Notes under the pieces: model-generated
What the model was told of the DNA's origin: nothing
The model's database searches: none
What the model saw: the letters and a program-made list of their open reading frames with translations, nothing else
Shown here: positions 1-5,656 of the stretch, in pieces
How positions within the stretch are numbered: the first letter of the stretch is position 1
Layout: every line of letters begins with the position of its first letter
Assembly: GCA_004553715.1 (NCBI GenBank)
Contig: SFKP01000044.1
Coordinates: 1-10,236 of the forward strand
DNA length: 10,236 nt
From: Clostridiales bacterium
GTDB lineage: Bacteria; Bacillota; Clostridia; TANB77; CAG-508
Direction: 5' to 3'
Position numbers and translations under genes: made by a program

Positions 1-1
1 A

Positions 2-358
2 AATAGAAAGTCAGATATAACATTAGCAGATTTTTGGGGAATTCAAAACATAAAACCAGAAATGAATGATAATAAAGGTACTTCTTTGGTAATAGTAAAT
101 TCATCAAAAGGTGTGGATTTGTTTGAAAGAATAAAAGAAAAAATAAAATTTATAGAAACTGATTTTGAAAAATCTATAAAATATAATCCAAGTATGACTT
201 GCTCTCCTAAGATACCAAAAAACAGAGAAAAATTTTTTAGCGACTTGGATAATTATGAATTAAATATATTGATCAAAAAATATCTACCAAAACAAAAATT
301 AAAAAACAAAATATATAATTTTTTAAGGCGAATAAAAAGAAATGTAATAGGTAAATAA
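2..358 (+). CDS. FrhB-type coenzyme F420 hydrogenase/dehydrogenase beta-subunit-like protein, C-terminal part (5' truncated by window)
   Basis: The frame is open from base 2 to the TAA at 356-358, so the gene starts outside the window; an ATG at 62 is internal, with no ribosome binding site. The visible start, RKSDITLADFWGI followed by about ten residues and DNKGTSLVIVNSSKG, matches the conserved block of the FrhB/FdhB C-terminal domain (usual form SDITLGDFWGI...KGTSLVLVNT.KG). The later NPSM..SP..P..R..FF segment also fits. FrhB-like flavin/iron-sulfur proteins are often found in Firmicute polysaccharide clusters, where their substrate is mostly unknown. The C-terminus is basic (RRIKRNVIGK), typical of a membrane-surface tail. 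The family call rests on motif recall over about 118 residues, and the iron-sulfur part is not visible. Context (a capsule locus follows) supports the assignment. Confidence 0.62.
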   Translation, partial: NRKSDITLADFWGIQNIKPEMNDNKGTSLVIVNSSKGVDLFERIKEKIKFIETDFEKSIKYNPSMTCSPKIPKNREKFFSDLDNYELNILIKKYLPKQKLKNKIYNFLRRIKRNVIGK

Positions 359-535
359 CTTGCAAAAAAATATCTAATCACCAGTAGTACAGGTTTTAAT
401 GGTTTTAGTTTAATAGATATTTTTTTATAGAAGATAAAAGAAAAAGCTAGTTTATGAAATTTTAAATATGGTATATATAGAGTGAAATAGATTTTATGAA
501 GCATATAAAGAAAAAGAATTTAAAAAGGAGTACCA
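359..535 (+). other. Intergenic spacer with possible gene remnant
   Basis: There is no intact gene here. Directly after the upstream TAA, the same frame reads KKYLITSSTGFNGFSLID and two more residues to a TAG at 428-430, and is then broken by further stops. This resembles the N-terminal Rossmann strand and glycine loop of an NAD-dependent epimerase (usual form K.LITGGTGFIG..L), so it may be a relic. A possible extended -10 (TG-G-TATATA, 469-477) has no convincing -35. AAAAAGGAG (522-530) is the ribosome binding site for the next gene. Confidence 0.3.
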
Positions 536-1381
536 ATGAAACAAAAATTAATAACAATAGTATTAACGTTAACAATTATATTATCACAGATACTTAGCAT
601 ACCGACAAGTATGTTTGATAGCTCAAACATAGCAAAATGTGTAGTTTTGCTTGCAGGGGGGCTAATATTACTAATCCTTTTGCTTGCAAGTTATAAGACT
701 CTTACTATTGATAAAAAAGATGCTTTTATATTGCTATTTCTAGGGTTTGCTTTTATGAGTACTCTGTTTTCTTCAAATATTAAAATATCTATACTGGGTG
801 CAAACCTTCGTCATGAGGGTTTACTAATGTTAATTACATATGTATGTATTTATTTCTGTGCGAAAAAATATTATCGAGAAGAAAATTTTAAAACATTTTT
901 TAACATAATGTTCTATATATCACTAGCCATAGGAATTTTAGGTATTGCCCAAAGACATATAAAATGCAAAGCGCTATATCCACTATTTAATCATGGCATT
1001 TGTGCAACTTTTGGTAACTCTAATTTCTTTGGAAGTTATATAAGTATAGTGCTTCCAGCTTCAATGGCTATTTTTATGTTTAAAGGAAATAAAAAAAGTT
1101 TTATAATAAGTATATTGATGTTTTTTAATATGATTTCATCTGGGACAAGAAGTGCTTGGGTTGCTTTTGCAGTTGTTGTTATTATACAATTTATTTATCT
1201 AATAAAACAAAAAAACAAATTATATTGGAAAAGAATGGGTATTTTGCTAATATGTTTTATTGTAATTTTTACATATTTATTTATGGGTTTTGATATTGTA
1301 AAAAACAATACTACTAAAGCGAAAATAAATCAAATAAAAAATGATGTAAAAAAAGTAAGTGAAAATCGGTTTAACAAATGA
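536..1381 (+). pseudogene. O-antigen ligase / Wzy-like polysaccharide polymerase, N-terminal portion (frame-disrupted)
   Basis: This is a 281-residue polytopic membrane protein with about nine hydrophobic segments, beginning at ATG 536 five bases after AGGAG. Its markers are the ATFGNSNFFGSY block (residues 157-168) and SGTRSAW (202-208), which correspond to the 'tfGNpNf.g.y' and 's.sRga' signatures of the O-antigen ligase/Wzy superfamily. These enzymes polymerise lipid-linked repeat units, or ligate them, on the outer face of the membrane. The protein stops at TGA 1379-1381, just before the large extracellular loop the family needs. That loop continues in the next frame from 1378. One extra base between 1363 and 1380 would restore a protein of about 429 residues, a normal family length. 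The frame entered downstream has a stop at 1360-1362, so the lesion must lie after that. Confidence 0.72.
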
Positions 1382-1824
1382 AATGGGATCACGGAAGAAT
1401 TGAAATATGGAAAATGACACTAAATTTAATTGCAAAAAAACCAATGCTTGGTTGTGGACCAGATAACCTAAAAAAAGGGTTATTTATAAGCTGTAAATAC
1501 GAAGCAGTAAAATTTTATCTTAGAACCCATACAGTTGTAGACAAGGCACATAATGAGTATTTAAATATAGCTGCAACTATTGGAGTACCAGCACTTATCT
1601 TATACTTAACATTTTTAAGCTTAATTTTATTACCAAAATTAAAGAACAAGAGCAAACTAAATTATATATTTGTATTAGTTATAATAAGCTATTTGGCACA
1701 AGCATTTTTTAATATCAGTACTATTGGAGTAGCACCATTATTTTGGATGATTTTAGGATTGAGTGACAATCAGTATATAGATGGGAACTGCTTGAAACAA
1801 AAGGATATTAGAAATAATAAATAA
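1378..1824 (+). pseudogene. O-antigen ligase / Wzy-like polymerase, C-terminal portion
   Basis: These 148 residues continue the preceding gene in another frame. GRIEIWKMTLNLIAKKPMLG.GPDN and DKAHNEYLNIAATIGVPAL are the catalytic-loop signatures of the O-antigen ligase family (usual form sGR..iW......P.lG.G.d and aHN.yL...a..G.pgl). Three hydrophobic segments follow, near residues 73-90, 95-113 and 117-128. The ATG at 1378 overlaps the upstream stop as ATGA, a layout that could allow translational coupling, but no good ribosome binding site precedes it. A split polymerase made of two coupled halves is possible. A simple 1-base deletion in a once single gene is more likely, because neither half alone has all the family motifs. 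Confidence 0.7.
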
Positions 1825-1853
1825 AACAAATTAAATTTTGTCAAAAAAAGGTA

Positions 1854-1883
1854 TTGCAATATTTACAATTATAAATGTATAAT
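1854..1883 (+). promoter_or_regulatory. Probable sigma-A promoter for the cpsC-cpsD-cpsB genes
   Basis: TTGCAA (1854-1859, 4 of 6 to consensus) is followed after 18 bases by a perfect TATAAT (1878-1883). It lies in the 94-base gap between the wzy-like gene and the chain-length gene, 36 bases before the ATG. It would let the regulatory genes be transcribed apart from the upstream part of the locus. Confidence 0.5.
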
Positions 1884-1918
1884 AGTAAAAGTAATTATAC
1901 AAAGGAAGGAAGAAAAAA

Positions 1919-2614
1919 ATGGAAGAGCTAGATTTAAAAGAAATATTTTTGATATTTTGGGAGAAGAGAAAGCAGATATTATTTATAGTATTAATGTTTA
2001 TAGCAATAGGAATTGGATATTCATATTTTTTTCTAAAACCTATATATAAATCAAGCACGACATTAATATTAACACAAACATCAGGAGTAGATAGTGATGG
2101 TATTACTCAAGCAGATGTAACGCTTAATTCGAAACTTGTATCTACTTATGAGGAAATAATTAAAAGAAAAAATATCTTAATTGAAGTTGTAAACAATATC
2201 AACAATCCAGAAATAACAATCGGAACTATTAAAAACAATGTAACAGTTCAATCAGTAAAATCTACAGAATTAATTGAAATTACAGTAAAAAATGACAATC
2301 CAAATTATGCGGCTACAATAGCAAATGAAATTGCAAAAGTATTTTGCGAAAGGGTTGTAGAAATTTATAACATAAGCAATACTTACATATTAGATAGAGC
2401 AGAGCCAGAAACTCAACCTTGCAATATTAACCATAAAAAAGATATAATTATCTTTGCATTTATTGGCTTAGTAGTAGCAGCTATATATGCTTTAATTCTA
2501 AATATGTTAGACAATACTATAAAAACGGAAGAAGATGTTGAAAAGGTATCAGGATTAATAGTTCTAACTACAATACCAGATTACACATTGGAAAAAGGAG
2601 GAAAAAGAAAATGA
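1919..2614 (+). CDS. CpsC/Wzz-type polysaccharide chain-length determinant (tyrosine kinase modulator)
   Basis: This 231-residue membrane protein is of normal length for Gram-positive CpsC/CapA proteins. It has an N-terminal cytoplasmic segment ending in EKRKQ, a first membrane helix (about 20-40), PIYKSSTTLIL directly after it as in the Wzz domain, an extracellular region of about 130 residues, and a second helix (about 176-197). LDRAEPETQP comes before that helix and LDNTIKTEEDVEKVSGLIVL..IP after it; both are hallmark Wzz/CpsC sequences. The C-terminal cytoplasmic tail normally binds and activates the partner autokinase and so sets polymer length or amount. GGAAGGAAG (1904-1912) precedes the ATG. 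Its stop overlaps the next start (ATGA, 2611-2614), so the two are translationally coupled. This is the only EPS gene in the window that is complete and undamaged. Confidence 0.88.
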   Translation: MEELDLKEIFLIFWEKRKQILFIVLMFIAIGIGYSYFFLKPIYKSSTTLILTQTSGVDSDGITQADVTLNSKLVSTYEEIIKRKNILIEVVNNINNPEITIGTIKNNVTVQSVKSTELIEITVKNDNPNYAATIANEIAKVFCERVVEIYNISNTYILDRAEPETQPCNINHKKDIIIFAFIGLVVAAIYALILNMLDNTIKTEEDVEKVSGLIVLTTIPDYTLEKGGKRK

Positions 2615-2916
2615 AAAAAGAGCTAATATCATATAAGAATCCTAAATCACCAATATCGGAAACCTTTAAAACATTAAGAACAAATATACAATTTATGAAC
2701 ACAAAGAAAAAACTACAATCAATATTAATAACATCTACAATGCCAGGAGAAGGAAAAAGCTGGGTTGCTGCAAACTTAGCAACAACATTTGCACAAGCAG
2801 GAAAAAAAGTAATTTTAATAGATGCTGATATGAGAAAAGGAAGACAACATTCTATATTTAGTGTAGAAAGTAAGCCTCGGCTTATCAAATTATCTATTAG
2901 AGGCAGAAAGAAATAA
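2611..2916 (+). pseudogene. CpsD/CapB-type tyrosine autokinase, N-terminal fragment (frameshifted)
   Basis: AGGAGG (2596-2601) precedes ATG 2611. The fragment holds the Walker A motif TSTMPGEGKS (residues 41-50) and the Walker A' motif ILIDADMRKGRQH (68-80) of bacterial tyrosine kinases, plus the upstream PISETFKTLRTNIQF segment that contacts CpsC and the neighbouring subunit. After ESKP the frame goes wrong: it reads RLIKLSIRGRKK and stops at 2914-2916. The family sequence resumes in the +1 frame at GGC 2879-2881 (GLSNYL). Removing one base, most simply C2878 in CCTCGG, restores a 264-residue BY-kinase. As it stands the fragment lacks Walker B and the tyrosine tail, so it should have no kinase activity unless ribosomes shift. 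I see no slippery heptamer at the site. Confidence 0.82.
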
Positions 2917-3406
2917 AAATATTAATATATTAGAATATATTAAACCAACAGAAGTAGAAAATTTATTTTTATTAACAGCAGGAAATGTTCCACCAAATCC
3001 ATCAGAATTACTGTCTTCGGAATCTACCATTAATATGATAGAAAAGTTAAAGACTATTTTTGATATTTTAATTTTTGATGGTACACCAAGTTTAATTGTA
3101 ACAGATGCAATAATTGTAGCAAGGCTTGTTGATACAAGCATAATAGTTACATCACATAATGAAACTAAAAAAGAAGATTTGGCAAAAGTAAAAAAGAGTT
3201 TAGAAAGTGTTGGAGCATCAATTGCAGGAGTTGTTATAAACAAAGTACCTATGAATGCTAAAAAATATGAAAATACATATTATTATGGAAGCAGTAACAA
3301 GGATAATTCTAGAGAATTTAGTAATATCAATATTAAACTATCTAAAGAAGATGAAATAAAAAGTGAATTGGAAGCGTATTTTAAAGATAAATATATTGGA
3401 GAATAA
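2879..3406 (+). pseudogene. CpsD/CapB-type tyrosine autokinase, C-terminal fragment
   Basis: This is the continuation of the kinase in the shifted frame. It begins GLSNYLLEAERNKNINILEYI, then FLLTAGNVPPNPSELLSS (usual form vl.aG..PpNPsELL.S), then the Walker B region FDILIFDGTPSLIVTDA, VGASIAGVVINKVP, and a short C-terminal tyrosine cluster (YENTYYYG) of the kind that is autophosphorylated in this family. DGTP replaces the more common DTPP at the Walker B strand; I believe this variant also occurs in other clostridial CpsD proteins. The first in-frame ATG is at 3035, without a good ribosome binding site, so independent translation is doubtful. The stop lies two bases before the phosphatase ATG. 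Confidence 0.82.
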
Positions 3407-3408
3407 AA

Positions 3409-3534
3409 ATGATAGATATACATTCACATATTATACCAAATGTTGATGATGGTTCAAAATCTATTGATGAAACCGTTAAGTTAATAAAAGAAGCTGTAGA
3501 TACTTACTTCACACTATATCCCACAAGGCTATGA
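3409..3534 (+). pseudogene. CpsB/Wzb-type PHP tyrosine phosphatase, N-terminal fragment (frameshifted)
   Basis: Starting at ATG 3409, with GGAG (3398-3401) seven bases upstream, this reads MIDIHSHIIPNVDDGSKSID. This is the PHP-family metal site: H5-x-H7 and the D13/D14 pair of Gram-positive capsule phosphatases (CpsB, YwqE, EpsC types). The frame is lost after EAVD (about residue 31) and ends at TGA 3532-3534. The continuation lies in the +1 frame from 3503. Compared with family members, about seven residues are missing between 'EA' and the next metal-binding motif TSHY. A 20-base deletion would explain both the shortening and the frame change. The fragment alone is only 41 codons and cannot be active. 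Confidence 0.72.
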
Positions 3535-4099
3535 AATAGATGCAAAAGAACTAATAATATGGAGAGAAAAGTTGCAAGATGCTATAACAAAGGAAAATAT
3601 TTCTTTGAATTTACATACTGGTATGGAGGTATATATTACAGAAGAAATAGTAGATAGGCTAGAACAAGGTAAATTGCTAACTCTTGCAAATAGCAAATAT
3701 TTACTTATGGAATTACCATTAAATACGAAAGTGCAATACTTAAGTGATATAATTTTTAGGCTAATAAATAAAAATATAGTGCCTATAATAGCACATCCAG
3801 AGAGATATTCAATTGTGCAAAAAGATCCTAGTATTGTGAAAAGTTGGATTAATCAAGGTTGCATGTTACAATGTAATTTCGGAAGTATTTTAGGTTTATA
3901 TGGTAAAACAGCAAAAAAAACAATAAAATATTTATTAAAAAATGATTTGGTACACTTTTTTGGAACAGACGTACATAAAAAAGAAACGATATATATAAAA
4001 GTGCAAACAGCAACAAAAAAAATAAAAAAAATAGTAGGAGCAGAAAAACTCGAAGAGTTAACAAATACTAATGCAAGATGTATATTAGAAAAAAACTAA
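3503..4099 (+). pseudogene. CpsB/Wzb-type PHP tyrosine phosphatase, main C-terminal fragment
   Basis: In the frame that opens at 3503 the protein reads LTSHYIPQGYEIDAKE and continues to the TAA at 4097-4099. It keeps the other PHP metal-site motifs: TSHY (family TPHY), HTGMEVYI (the metal-binding Glu), IAHPERY (His and Arg), and FFGTDVH (family ..SDaH). So the catalytic residues remain in the DNA but are split between two frames. Translation could start at ATG 3572, giving 175 residues without the N-terminal HxH; that product should lack the full metal centre. CpsB normally dephosphorylates the CpsD tyrosine tail, and both partners are broken here. Confidence 0.76.
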
Positions 4100-4101
4100 A
4101 T

Positions 4102-4111
4102 GGAGAAAATT
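4102..4111 (+). promoter_or_regulatory. Ribosome binding site deciding the start of the cadherin-like protein
   Basis: GGAG (4102-4105) lies six bases before ATG 4112 and overlaps the alternative ATG at 4100. No purine-rich site stands before 4100. This favours the start at 4112, giving a signal peptide that begins MKKTLN. Confidence 0.55.
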
Positions 4112-5095
4112 ATGAAGAAAACTTTAAATGTAATAATTTTAATAATTATAATATTAATGGTTTCAATGCAAAGATACATTGTAAAGGCAGAAAATGAAAT
4201 ACCTGAAAATCCACCAATCACAGATCCTGGGAAAGATGAAAACACTATAACAGACCCACCTATAACCGAGCCAGAGAAACCAATTGAAGAACCAATAGAA
4301 CCAGAAAATCCACCGACAGATCCAGAAGAACCAGAACAACCAGCAAATGAACCAATAGACACAGAACTAACTGAGCCAGAACATTCATCAAATCAAAATA
4401 GTGGAAACCAAGGAGCAGCTACATATATTATTACTCCTAAATCTAGTAATAACAATTTAGCAAGACTGCATGTAGAAGAAATGGAGCTAGAACCAGACTT
4501 TAATTCATATACCACAGAATATTATTTGATTGTAGACTTAAATGTGGAAGAACTAAAAATAACAGCTATACCAGAAGATAGTACAGCTACTATATATATA
4601 TACGGAAATGAAAATTTAGTAGAAGGTGAAAATAGCATAAGTATAGTAGTAACAGCAGAAGACGGCTCTCAAAAAACATATAAGATATTTGTTACAAAAA
4701 CAGATGATATAGAAAAGGCAAATGCAAATTTAAAGTCTTTACAAGTTAAGAACTTTTATATGTATCCTCAGTTTAGTCCTAAAATATATAAATACAATCT
4801 AACTATTAATGAGATTGTAAAGGAATTAGAAGTATTTGCAGAGCCTGAAAATGAAAACGCAACAGTAGAAATAATAGGTGGCAAGGATTTAAAAGAAGGA
4901 AGCAATACTATAACAATAAAAGTAACTGCAGAGGATGGAATAACAGTTAAGGAATATAAAATAAATACATTCATTTCAGAATTTAATGTAGAAATTGAAG
5001 AAGAAAATAAACAGCCAGCACTAATTGCAATGGGCATATGTTTGATTATGGCATTAATAGTAGGAATACAAATTATTCACCAAAATAAAAAATAG
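4112..5095 (+). CDS. Membrane-anchored surface protein with Pro/Glu-rich stalk and two cadherin-like beta-sandwich domains
   Basis: Starting at ATG 4112 (ATG 4100 is possible and adds four residues), the protein has 327 residues. An N-terminal hydrophobic signal (about 1-22) has a likely cleavage after VKA (26). An acidic proline-rich stalk follows (about 27-92, with repeated PP..DP, EEP, EPE units). Then come two copies of a cadherin-like beta-sandwich domain (Cadherin-like, PF12733 type) at about 115-196 and 204-287. Each has the typical L..L.V....L.P.F......Y pattern and ends VTAEDG....YKI. A C-terminal helix (about 302-322) with a short basic tail anchors it; there is no LPxTG motif. It follows the broken phosphatase with no gap, so it is probably co-transcribed with the EPS genes, yet it is intact. 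Its role is unknown; an outward-facing adhesion or wall-binding protein is the natural inference. Confidence 0.75.
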   Translation: MKKTLNVIILIIIILMVSMQRYIVKAENEIPENPPITDPGKDENTITDPPITEPEKPIEEPIEPENPPTDPEEPEQPANEPIDTELTEPEHSSNQNSGNQGAATYIITPKSSNNNLARLHVEEMELEPDFNSYTTEYYLIVDLNVEELKITAIPEDSTATIYIYGNENLVEGENSISIVVTAEDGSQKTYKIFVTKTDDIEKANANLKSLQVKNFYMYPQFSPKIYKYNLTINEIVKELEVFAEPENENATVEIIGGKDLKEGSNTITIKVTAEDGITVKEYKINTFISEFNVEIEEENKQPALIAMGICLIMALIVGIQIIHQNKK

Positions 5096-5117
5096 CGAAC
5101 TTTTTACTGAATAATGC

Positions 5118-5146
5118 TTGACAAATCCTTGAAAAGTTAGTATACT
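5118..5146 (+). promoter_or_regulatory. Strong sigma-A promoter of rpmF
   Basis: A perfect TTGACA (5118-5123), 17 bases, then TATACT (5141-5146, 5 of 6). The start codon is 58 bases downstream of the -10. The 11 bases ACAAATCCTTG at 5121-5131 recur at the same place in the sortase-operon promoter. Confidence 0.82.
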
Positions 5147-5204
5147 TTTTAAGTGACTAAAATAATAACGAATAGGTTTTTACATAAAAGGGAGGGAAAC
5201 AAAA

Positions 5205-5387
5205 ATGGCACAACCAAAAAGAAGATGGTCTAAACAAAGAACACATACAAAAAGATCAACATGGAAATTAAAAGAAAAAACTATAGCAACTTGCAAACAT
5301 TGCAATGAACCAGTAATGCCACACAGGGCTTGTCCAAATTGTGGATATTATGATGGGAAAGAAGTAATAAAACAAAAAGAAAATTAA
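5205..5387 (+). CDS. rpmF: Large-subunit ribosomal protein L32 (zinc-ribbon form)
   Basis: This 60-residue basic protein begins MAQPKRRWSKQRTHTKRS, matching the L32 N-terminus (MAVPKRR.SKSR...RR). It carries the zinc ribbon as C-x2-C (CKHC, residues 30-33) and C-x2-C (CPNC, 43-46), so it is the zinc-binding version. L32 is part of the 50S subunit near the exit tunnel. AAGGGAGGG (5188-5196) stands eight bases before the ATG. The gene is monocistronic, with its own promoter and terminator. This is unusual: in many bacteria rpmF sits between a YceD/DUF177 gene and plsX, and neither is seen here. Confidence 0.97.
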   Translation: MAQPKRRWSKQRTHTKRSTWKLKEKTIATCKHCNEPVMPHRACPNCGYYDGKEVIKQKEN

Positions 5388-5399
5388 TTATATATAAAG

Positions 5400-5431
5400 A
5401 ATCATAAACGATAGTTTATGGTTTTTTTATT
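5400..5431 (+). terminator. Rho-independent terminator after rpmF
   Basis: CATAAAC (5403-5409) pairs with GTTTATG (5414-5420) around a GATA tetraloop. A T-G wobble and two A-T pairs extend the stem to about 10 pairs. Seven T residues follow (5422-5428). Confidence 0.85.
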
Positions 5432-5436
5432 GTATA

Positions 5437-5477
5437 GGAAAATCTAATATTATCTTGACCCAATATAAGATTTTTCC
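5437..5477. repeat. Imperfect 14-pair inverted repeat in the spacer
   Basis: GGAAAATCT (5437-5445) pairs with AGATTTTTCC (5468-5477, one bulged T). After one A/A mismatch, ATATT (5447-5451) pairs with AATAT (5462-5466). The loop is the 10 bases 5452-5461. It lies just downstream of the rpmF terminator and has no adjoining T-run on either strand, so it is not an obvious terminator. Confidence 0.6.
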
Positions 5478-5486
5478 GTATGCAAC

Positions 5487-5543
5487 AAGGTTAGGAACCT
5501 TAGTTTGCCCGAGCGAATGCGAGAGGTAGTTCGAGAGGTATTT
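5487..5543. repeat. Small perfect hairpin and 12-base tandem duplication upstream of the MBL gene
   Basis: AAGGTT-AGG-AACCTT (5487-5501) is a perfect 6-pair inverted repeat. Further on, CGAGAGGTAGTT (5520-5531) is followed at once by CGAGAGGTATTT (5532-5543), 11 of 12 identical. A related CGAGCGAATG precedes them at 5510-5519. This stretch is richer in G+C than its surroundings and codes for nothing I recognise. It ends 18 bases before the -35 box of the next gene, a position suited to a protein-binding site. Confidence 0.5.
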
Positions 5544-5561
5544 ATTTTGCACTTTAAATAA

Positions 5562-5590
5562 TTGACATAAACACAGCAATATGGTAAACT
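5562..5590 (+). promoter_or_regulatory. Extended -10 promoter of the beta-CASP nuclease gene
   Basis: A perfect TTGACA (5562-5567), 17 bases, then TAAACT (5585-5590, 4 of 6) preceded by TG-G (5582-5584) as in extended -10 promoters. The 5' leader of about 60 bases contains a 6-pair hairpin, ATGTTT/AAACAT (5604-5620), and the run A7T6 (5624-5636). Confidence 0.7.
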
Positions 5591-5642
5591 TATTTCGCAA
5601 TGTATGTTTTGGGTAAACATTGTAAAAAAATTTTTTAATGTT

Positions 5643-5649
5643 AAGGAGG
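5643..5649 (+). promoter_or_regulatory. Ribosome binding site deciding the start of the beta-CASP nuclease
   Basis: AAGGAGG lies seven bases before ATG 5657 but only one base before the in-frame TTG at 5651. The ATG is therefore the start. Confidence 0.85.
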
Positions 5650-5656
5650 TTTGTTT

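Noticed and set aside
253..504. Minus-strand hydrophobic frame of 83 codons
   Set aside because: It is made of Phe/Leu/Ile codons from the antisense of AT-rich DNA, overlaps the FrhB-like 3' end, and has no start signals.
1348..1354. A7 run in the wzy-like gene as a slippage or phase-variation site
   Set aside because: The frame that would be entered there meets a stop at 1360-1362, so the lesion must be downstream of this run.
1370..1381. Programmed -1 frameshift joining the two polymerase halves
   Set aside because: The codons TTT AAC AAA TGA do not form an X-XXY-YYZ slippery heptamer, and no clear stimulatory stem was seen.
4096..4362. Minus-strand frame with Gly/Ser-rich sequence
   Set aside because: It is the antisense shadow of the Pro/Glu/Thr-rich stalk of the cadherin-like protein.
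5502..5545. tRNA or riboswitch in the G+C-richer spacer
   Set aside because: GGTAGTTCGAG loosely recalls a T-arm, but no acceptor stem, anticodon arm or known riboswitch core could be built around it.
5651..5656. TTG 5651 as start of the beta-CASP nuclease
   Set aside because: AAGGAGG would be only one base away; ATG 5657 has correct seven-base spacing.
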